Of a DNA stretch of 64,000 nucleotides, positions 56,669 to 64,000 are shown piece by piece (positions within the stretch are counted from its first letter, which is position 1; every line of letters begins with the position of its first letter). This stretch comes from Alitta virens (Eukaryota > Annelida > Polychaeta > Phyllodocida > Nereididae), in assembly GCA_932294295.1 (NCBI GenBank), contig OW028581.1:14110162-14174161 (forward strand), given 5' to 3'. Made by a program: the position numbers and the translations under genes. The notes below the pieces were generated by a model. The model was not told the DNA's origin, did no database searches, and was given only the letters and a program-made list of their open reading frames with translations.

Positions 56669-58032
56669 AAAGCAAAATGAGTAATAAGAGGAGAGGAAAG
56701 ACTTATGCCTTGCTGAATTCAGGGCTGCTCAGTGAAAAGACTATTAAAACGGCAAGCAAACATTCATGAGAAATATTGAAATGGATGTTTCAAAAGTATC
56801 TTAATTTGTTATGTATTGTATTGTATCGTATCATCTCTTAGTTTGAATCCGTTTCCAATTGTGTGAACAATGCAGTGAAACATACACCTAGTGTTTGAAC
56901 TCATTGCAGCATATTGAGAATGGTTGGGCTCTTTCACTGGCTCCACCTTGGACAGCAATGTGCATGTGTGGAATCTCATTATAATTATCTGTAGCGTGCT
57001 ATCATGTGATTGACAGGTGAATCAACGTTATTGTTGTATTAAATTGAAAACAAAATCCATGCGAGCCATTTAACTTATAGACCTAGCTGGATCATGCTTC
57101 GAGTTATTCGAATATGATATGTACAGTGACAATGTAAAACTTTTTCCAGAAGAATAAAAGACATGCAAAATATAAAGAGTATTATGCAGTTATGTACTTT
57201 ATAATGTTCATCTTTTTTATGAAGCAGCCTATTTTAAGCTCTATATTGAGACCCTAGCTTTTAGCCCCATGCAAGTGTTATTGATATGCCTGGGTCGCTA
57301 ATGAAACAGACATAACAATTTTAGATGAAATACATCCAGAAAGCTTGTCTGTTTGTCTAACAGACAAGTTAATATCATCACTCTGTTGTTGGCATTGTCG
57401 TTGGTAGTGCTAGCACCTTCCGGTTAAGATCTTTCATTGAGCTTTCTATGCAAGGGATACTCAGTATGATATTGTTGTGTATTATAGTTGAGGAATAACT
57501 CTTAACACAGAGTATAGCTTGGCATAGAAAGGGTGGCTTTTAATCCAACATATAAACAAGGTATATGCAATGTATAGATACAAGTATCAGGTTCAGCTAC
57601 AGCTGGTAAACTGATTAAACTTAAGGTTCCACAAGTATTTCAAAGCCCCTTTTTCCAGGGGTCAGTTTGCTATTGGTTCTCTCTACTCCAGTGCACATAT
57701 ACATGGCCTGTTCTTATTGGCTTGTGCCTTGGGGTGGACAGTGGTCACTACCCGTTTTTCTGGTTCACTTATCTTTGCTTAAGTTTTAGACTTTAAATGC
57801 CTTAAAGCAGGCTTGCTTAAAGTTCTTATTACTGAACTCTTAAGTCATAGTTCAGTAATACATAATAGATTGACATTTTGTTACATTAAAACATTTTGAC
57901 TATATGACAATATGTATGATACTGTGGTGAGAGCATAGTTACTTCTAAGAGTGAAGAACATAGCATAGGGGTGTCATTTAGGGCTGGGATTCTGAAACTT
58001 AAAGGTTGCCTTGGGGTAATAACTTTTTCTGT
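56669..58032. other. Intergenic stretch without recognised features
   Basis: AT-rich sequence. No exon with matching splice sites, RNA gene or repeat structure was identified. Confidence 0.5.
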
Positions 58033-58045
58033 TTGGGTGATCAGA

Positions 58046-58232
58046 GGGCGGAGGCCTAGCTCAGAGGTAGCACTCTGGGCTTCCAACCGCTGGGTCCCGG
58101 GTTCGATTCCCGGTCGAGCCTAAGTTGGATGGCTGTTTCATCCTTCGTCTCATTGCCATGGTCACTGCCTGTCCTAATTAGCCCAATTGGTGCAGAAATA
58201 CAGGACGTAAAGCCCTAATCACCCACCCACCC
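58046..58232 (+). mobile_element. tRNA-derived SINE, full length
   Basis: Intact A and B boxes and body. Target duplications TTGGGTGATCAGA (58033-58045) and TTGGGTGAACAGA (58233-58245), one mismatch. Confidence 0.92.
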
Positions 58233-58524
58233 TTGGGTGAACAGATCTTTAACAAATTCATATGCTTCAAAGGGTGGCCAAAGGCTTTTTTGTTGCCATG
58301 GGGTTATCATTCCTTGGGGTAATTACGACCATGAGGGTAATTAAATTGTGATTACTTGTATTTGGTTGATTGGATCTTACCGAATTTGGTTTGTATACTC
58401 TACAGGGTGTTACTATCATGTTGTAACTCTTCTGTGGATACTATATTTTCTGTTTGGGTGATCGGAATTGCTTCGAATTTGTTTAGAATTTGGTTTGTAT
58501 ATTCTACAGGGTGTTCAAGGCTTT

Positions 58525-58636
58525 ATTTTCTGTATTTATGTACCTGTTGGCCTTATTAGGACAGTCAGGGACCATGGCAATGAGATGATGGATGGAAACC
58601 CAGCACTCTGCCACTGAGCTATACCCCCACCCCTGG
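58525..58636 (-). mobile_element. SINE of the Gly-like family with internal deletion, minus strand
   Basis: On the minus strand it reads GGTATAGCTCAGTGGCAGAG, jumps from the anticodon region to the body (CATCTCATTGCCATGGTCCC), and ends in AATACAG. The B box is deleted. Confidence 0.75.
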
Positions 58637-59401
58637 TGTTACCATGTTCTAACACTTTTATGTGGAACCAGGACTTACGGAAGTCCCTTGGCCAAGCCTA
58701 TAAAATTGGCTGAAAAATAAAAGGCAATATATAGCTGATACCTGATACTAAAAACCACTAGCTGAAAACACAGTTACATGTCATCTGTATTGTGTGTTTA
58801 AGTGCAGGTTCACAAACTGGTTTTTGTGCAAATATTTTGCACAAAGATGATGTCACATTTCTCCAGGTAATTTAATCCGTTTTCAACTAAATCGAATTTT
58901 GAATTGAAATCATTTGTATTGGTTGTATTAAAACACGTGACCTTACAAGGCGCCATCTCATTATTACTTATTGAAAATCGTCATGACATCACCTGCTTCA
59001 GTTTTTCAAAATAATATTCTGTTTTTCAAAATAATATTCTGTTTGTCTGGACCAGTTGAAGTTTTATACAAGTGGAAAATATTGATTGTGGATAATCACA
59101 TATCAAAGTTAAATAATTTGATCATGGCCATAAAACCTCTCAGTTGTCATAGTGACACGATTCCTCTAAGTAAGTTTAATGAACTGAAGTGACTTGCCAA
59201 GTTGAAAACACTTTTCAAATAAATTCATTGATAGATTTTTAAATGCGGCAACTGGGCTGGATCAAAGAAATTTCTTCTACATTTCAAACACCAAAATGAG
59301 GATTGACTTCAAGGTGACGAACTGAATTGTTCAGTAAATTGATATAAAATTACACCAGTTGACCAACTTCTAGACACTGAATTGGTTCAACTGTTACAGA
59401 C
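58637..59401. other. Spacer upstream of PAN-lectin gene B
   Basis: No exon was recognised. It includes a 20-bp direct repeat (TTTTTCAAAATAATATTCTG, twice in a row at about 59003-59043). It presumably holds the promoter of the gene starting at 59402. Confidence 0.45.
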
Positions 59402-62400
59402 ATGGAAATGAATGTTGCACTGAGACTTCTTTTTTTGCTGTTGCGAGGTTTGTTACCTTCTTAATATACTGTTTTTGCACAAAGTACATGTAATGAAAAC
59501 ATATCTTTGCTACTTCTAAATGTGGAATCATTCACAATAATGAACTGGGCTTAAATTCCTATCCCATCTAAACCCATCGAATCAGTATCTTTTTGGTGAA
59601 GAGAAGGAGTTTTTAAATTGTGATAACTATTTCTCACAACCTGAATTCAGAAACTACAAACCATACAAGGTAGCTGTGAAATCAAATTGTTTCTTACAAC
59701 TTAACATTGAATTAAACTGGTTTTTGTCCAGTTCAAAATGTCCTGAAATGAGATCTGAAGTAACAATGTTCACATTGTGTGATGTTAAAAACCAGCCTAG
59801 CAGTCATAAAAAAAGGGTATGATCCACCCTAAAAAAGGAATCGAGTACCTACATGTATGTAAAAATTACTTCAATGAACTTCACAAAGGAGTTAACATAC
59901 CCGGTGTTAAAAGTGAAATGTGTCGTCTGCAGTAAGTAAAGTTACTTTCTAGTTAGTAACTATTGAGAGTAAAATGTAGATGTAAAGTTAACTATTTACT
60001 AGAGAGCAACAGTACTCCCTAAATTTTACTCAATACGTTAATTATGAATTTCATACACTGCTGTATCTGAAACTTGTGTTATATCTTTTGGCGCTTATAT
60101 GTAGAATGTCTTCTTTCCATGATGTTTCCCAGATAATTTCATTGTCATGGAAACAAAACACATGTGAATCCAGGTATACCATTGGCTGTGGGGTTGGCTT
60201 ACCAATGGGAAGTCCTTCATTCACATGGTGTTATCTGGAATTTCCTTGCATTCCAATGAAATCAATGAAATCAGGTATATATAATGTGTGACATTTTCTT
60301 ACAGTTCTGTTAGCGACAGACGCCATCATCCAGAGCACACATTTCCAGTGCCTGAAGAACGTTCTTTTGATGAGATGTCCTGAATCAGAAATGCGCATGA
60401 TTTCTGCTCGCAACATTTTGGAATGCCATACTTATTGCACAGGTAGCAACTGTCATGGTTTCAATTTTGACAAAGGAAAATGTAAAATATTCTTGAACTT
60501 AGCCTTTCCTCAACCGGAACCATCGAATAATTCTACAAGGGCATGTTGGGTAAGTTAGACACAATGTAGGCTTGTTACAGATTGGTTTTATTATCACTGC
60601 CATAGGAAACCCTTGTGTCCCATCCCTCGTGATTTTTAACAAACCAAAAAGAAACTTAAATTTGACAAAGATGCAGATTTTTATGCAACCAAACCCTGCA
60701 GTTGGATAAAAAAAAAACTGCCTTGGATTCCAATGGCATGGTATGGAGGGTCTGATTTTATTGTCTTAGTTATGTCATGTTAAATTTATTCTTGCCGCCT
60801 ATAATCTTTGAAATGAATTGAATGTGTCAGTTACGTATTTTGTATATTAGTTGTGTAGGGTTGTAATCCGGGCACTTTGGGCAATTCCTCTAGGAATCCT
60901 GGATTCACTTTCTCATATTGGATGAATTTCTGCTGTACTACGGACAGTAGTACAAAAAATGATGTGGTCTCATTGTTGAAGTGTAAGGTAGCAGGTTCGA
61001 TCCCAGCCTTGGCATGAGGAATTTGGTCAGATCCTCCTGTAACCACTGCCTCACTCCACCTAGGTGTAGTGGGTACATGGCCAAATGTGCCACATGCGTT
61101 TTCCATGAGTTGGATAAACGCTTGGAAAACGCATGGTTTTTGCCTAATTATAATGAGGCGAAAACCATGCATTTTCCATGCTTTTATCCAAACGCATGGA
61201 AAACGCACGTGGAACATGGCCATGTATACATTACAAAAGCGACCTTAGTGATGGCGCTGGTGTGAGCTCTTAAGCCTGTGTGGTCAACACCTTGTCCAAG
61301 CCTGAATACTCCCCAGAGAAAGACTCTGGATTGGCCTGCCAATGGTGTCATGTACTAGCAGAATGTGCACCCCGAAACGTTCACCTTTCATGTTGATGCT
61401 TAGACAAGTAATATATACGCCCCAACTAAGTGTGCAGCAACTGGTCATGTAAGCGTCGTAGCAGTTATGTAGAGACCATTCTTTGATACAATAATGTTAC
61501 TTTCAGGATAGAAGGAGGCCAAGTTATATCTGCACAAATGCTGATGCAGTAATTAACACATCATCCGGCAAGATTTGTCTGAAGAAACTGACAAACGAGG
61601 CATCCTTGCTAAGCCAAGAATGTAATTGTCGCCAGCTGGGAGGTGATCTATTTATGACTTATCATGCTTATGAGAAGATTATGGATGACCAGTTCCAGAA
61701 TACTACAAAGTAAGAAATAGTACCAGTGTTTTATAAAACTTCAACTGTTGCTGTGAGCTTTTTCAATAACAATTGAATGCACACTCATTAAATAATGTTA
61801 ATACATCATATTCTAACCGTAAATACCAGGTCATCAATCACAAGTTTATTCCCAATTAACATACAAGCTAAGCTGGTCTTTTGAATTCTTCAATTTTCAC
61901 CCGAAAACTTGAATTGCATTTATATTTGTATATGTTGCTTAAAGTAATATTATGAAAGCATGTCCACATGCTTTTTGTCATATATTTGCATGATGAACTT
62001 TTTACAGCTCGCTCCAATTTATTAACCCCATGGGGAAAGTCAGTAACAAAAGAGGCAAGGAGACCCCTCTAAGACAATTTTATGTCGCTTCTGATGGGCC
62101 ACCATATTATTTTAGATATTAAGATTGAAATACATAGATATCATGATAAATGCTGGTGATAATTCTTTCTATTAACTCAAGTGCAGCCAGTTCAGTGGAG
62201 TGCCTGTTTGTAAATCCGTATCGGTCGACAATCTATTCTGTAGTCGTCTCCCCCACTTTTTACTTATAATTAATAAGTTGGTGATATACAACTTGTTGTT
62301 GCCTATTTTTCCAATGATATTCTTTTGCCGATATCTCTGTCATATAGTCTGGCTGCTTGAGAACTGCAAGTATTGCAAAAAGTGTTACAGTGAGGTGTCT

Positions 62401-62911
62401 TTATCCTGGGCCTCCTCATGGCAAAGGTGGTAACACTGTGGTTGAAGACCTCAAGCCCAAGTGGCCAACACAGGGCTCTGCGCAATGCACACTTCAGTTC
62501 TGCCTGTCTAGCAGAATGTAACATCACTCGCTGGTCATTTAGAAAGTTTACTGCTCCATTTCTCTTTTTGTTTTCAAATATGGCAGAAAAACCTGTGGAC
62601 ATTTATCTTGTATATTTACCTGTCTGTCAGTCAGAAGGAATAATTCAAATTTGTTTTTGCTTATCATATGAAACAGTGCCAATACCTACTGGATTGGGCT
62701 CAAACAAGTTGTGGCTGTTGGAACACACAAGTTCTTCTGGAGTTATGGACCTGTTGCTGGATGGACAAAATGGGGTTTTGCCCAACCCAATGGTTACCCC
62801 ACCCGCAGTGAAGTGCAAGACTGTGTGGCTTACAACATCGATAGGAAATGGCATGACAGATACTGTGCAGATGCCTTTATGGCAATTGGCCAGGCTCCGC
62901 TATATGGATAA
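59402..62911 (+). CDS. Secreted PAN-like plus C-type lectin protein, paralogue B
   Basis: Four exons: 59402-59447, 60305-60549, 61507-61709, 62677-62911, giving 242 residues. Exon 1 codes for a hydrophobic signal peptide (MNVALRLLFLLLR; a second Met at 59408 could be the start). The PAN-like exon is exactly 245 bases, as in paralogue A, with ECHTYCTG, NCHGFNFDKGKCKIF and ACW. The lectin half has ICTNADA, CLKKLT, SQECNCRQLGGDLFM, then YWIGLKQV, FAQPNGYP, QDCVAY, WHDRYCADAFMAIGQ and a stop. The last expected Cys of the domain (ICQ in paralogue A) is Gly here (IGQ), which removes one predicted disulfide. It lies head-to-head with paralogue A about 8.8 kb away, consistent with an inverted duplication. 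Probable secreted lectin; the ligand is unknown. Confidence 0.82.
60960..61345 (+). mobile_element. Diverged SINE (second family) split by a palindromic MITE
   Basis: Head AAGGTAGCAGGTTCGATCCC (B box) and body CCTCCTGTAACCACTGCCTC resemble the element at 45933-46265. The body is interrupted at 61075 by the palindrome and resumes about 61226 (GGCCTGCC near the end). It lies in intron 2 of the PAN-lectin gene B. Confidence 0.5.
61076..61224. mobile_element. Palindromic MITE, copy 2
   Basis: Ends CATGGCC / GGCCATG flanked by TA. The arms GCGTTTTCCATG and GGATAAACG pair with the right half. Same family as 43466-43584, and more complete at the ends. Confidence 0.75.
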
Positions 62912-64000
62912 CTGCTCCATCTCTGCGTCGAAACTGTGTTTATTCCATTTTTATTTTACTGGATTTATGGCTATTGTAAATGTACCATACTGAGCTGAGT
63001 TTCTTATCTGATCTGATCTTATCTTATCTTATCCAAAGCAGAACTCAGAACAACTTTATTTGACAAAGTATATTATACAATTATACAATGGTTACATGTG
63101 AGACATGAAGATATGTACACCCGAAAATGTCTATGTACAACGAGGCCGTTAGGCCGAGTTATATAACGGCCGAGTGGTTTAACGGCCGAGTGGTATAACA
63201 GCCAAGTTGTATATAACATTTAAGGGTGTACATATCTCATGTCTCACAATGTAACCATTGTGTAATTGTTTTGTACTACTGGACCCCAATATTTTTTATC
63301 GTCGATTTGTTCTTTTCCCTTGATTATGATTCCACTAGCTGACTTCATGATTTCCAGCATGGCGCTGAAGACGCTGCATCAGACCATGCCCACTTTCTGG
63401 CTGCCCACTAATTGTTGTACATGAGGATTTGTACAACAACGTACATAATGCTTAATTTTCACTGGTGAGTGCTCCAAAAACAAAATATACAACATCAGGA
63501 GGGCCCTTCTAAGACAGCCATGCTGTCGCTGACAAAGGGCCCACCTTACAACAGTGTATACAATAAATCAATTGAAATTTAATTTAACTTAAACTCACCA
63601 GGTACAAATGACCTTTATAATAAATATAATAAATGACATGCTTGTGTTGAAGGAATGACATTTATCTATCTGAAGCAGATCTTTGATTCTGAAAAAGTTT
63701 GTAATCAACTTATAAGTTCCAACTTATAAGGTCCCATTATGTAGTCATAGTTATGATATCAGATGGGTCAGGTTTATCAAGCCTGTCAGATGACTATGTA
63801 AACATTTGGAACATTTTTAGTTCCGCATAAAACTGTACCTTATGGCAAAGTGCAGTGGTTCTGTTTTTATGAAACCGAGACAACTGATATTGCACGAGGT
63901 GAAGCTGAGTGCAATATGACCAGTTGGCCCTCAGCCAATCAGAAGCCAGGATTTCTGCTAGCCACTGGGCTATAACTAATGCATGGATCTCACCCAATCA
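62912..64000. other. Right-edge intergenic sequence
   Basis: 3'UTR of PAN-lectin gene B of unknown length, then a foldback repeat (63078-63268). No coding exon with conserved content was seen up to the window end. Confidence 0.5.
63078..63268. mobile_element. Foldback/MITE-like inverted repeat
   Basis: Arms of about 45 bases (CAATTATACAATGGTTACAT ... ATGTACACCC and its inverse) flank a centre of GGCCGAGTGGTNTAACGGCC-type repeats (four units). No clear target duplication. Confidence 0.65.

Noticed and set aside
60831..61223. 130-residue minus-strand frame
   Set aside because: It spans a SINE and a palindromic MITE in an intron; no family resemblance.
62303..62602. 99-residue minus-strand frame
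   Set aside because: Lies in intron 3 of the lectin gene B over a short dispersed repeat; no splice or domain support.
1..64000. CRISPR arrays, operons or bacterial features
   Set aside because: The sequence is spliced eukaryotic DNA; the repeats present are SINEs, MITEs and tandem arrays.

Overview
The window is animal nuclear DNA: AT-rich, with many short phase-consistent exons bounded by GT/AG, polyadenylation signals, tRNA-derived SINEs and DNA transposons. The gene set fits a ciliated marine invertebrate (DNAAF3 implies motile cilia). The PAN/C-type lectin genes and PIF/Harbinger elements would suit a hemichordate, echinoderm, lancelet or lophotrochozoan. I cannot name the species from sequence alone.

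Layout, left to right. (1) 1-5.0 kb: the 3' two thirds of API5 (+), with the N-terminal exons off the left edge. (2) 6.3-15.5 kb: a 26-exon gene (-) coding for a calponin-homology plus ankyrin-repeat protein I cannot match to a named gene. (3) 16.4-21.1 kb: a PIF/Harbinger-type transposon with a HARBI1-like transposase (+) and a convergent, broken accessory gene (-). (4) 24.5-28.4 kb: TYSND1 (+), the peroxisomal processing protease, ending in a C-terminal SKL. (5) 28.7-33.8 kb: DNAAF3 (-), a cytoplasmic dynein-arm assembly factor. (6) 34.15-40.0 kb: CWF19L1 (+), spliceosome and lariat related, sharing a 310-bp divergent promoter with DNAAF3. (7) 43-63 kb: two divergently oriented secreted PAN-like plus C-type lectin paralogues (43.06-50.59 kb minus; 59.4-62.9 kb plus). 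Between and inside them is a repeat-rich zone with SINEs, a truncated LINE, and a family of non-autonomous foldback elements whose termini resemble those of the Harbinger element.

The single-copy genes (API5, TYSND1, DNAAF3, CWF19L1) work in unrelated pathways (survival, peroxisome, cilium, RNA processing). Their closeness looks like compact gene spacing rather than a functional cluster. The more unusual content is the CH-ankyrin protein, the PAN-lectin paralogue pair, and the autonomous/non-autonomous transposon relationship. Exon coordinates were derived by reading splice sites and checking phase across every junction; they are predictions without transcript evidence.
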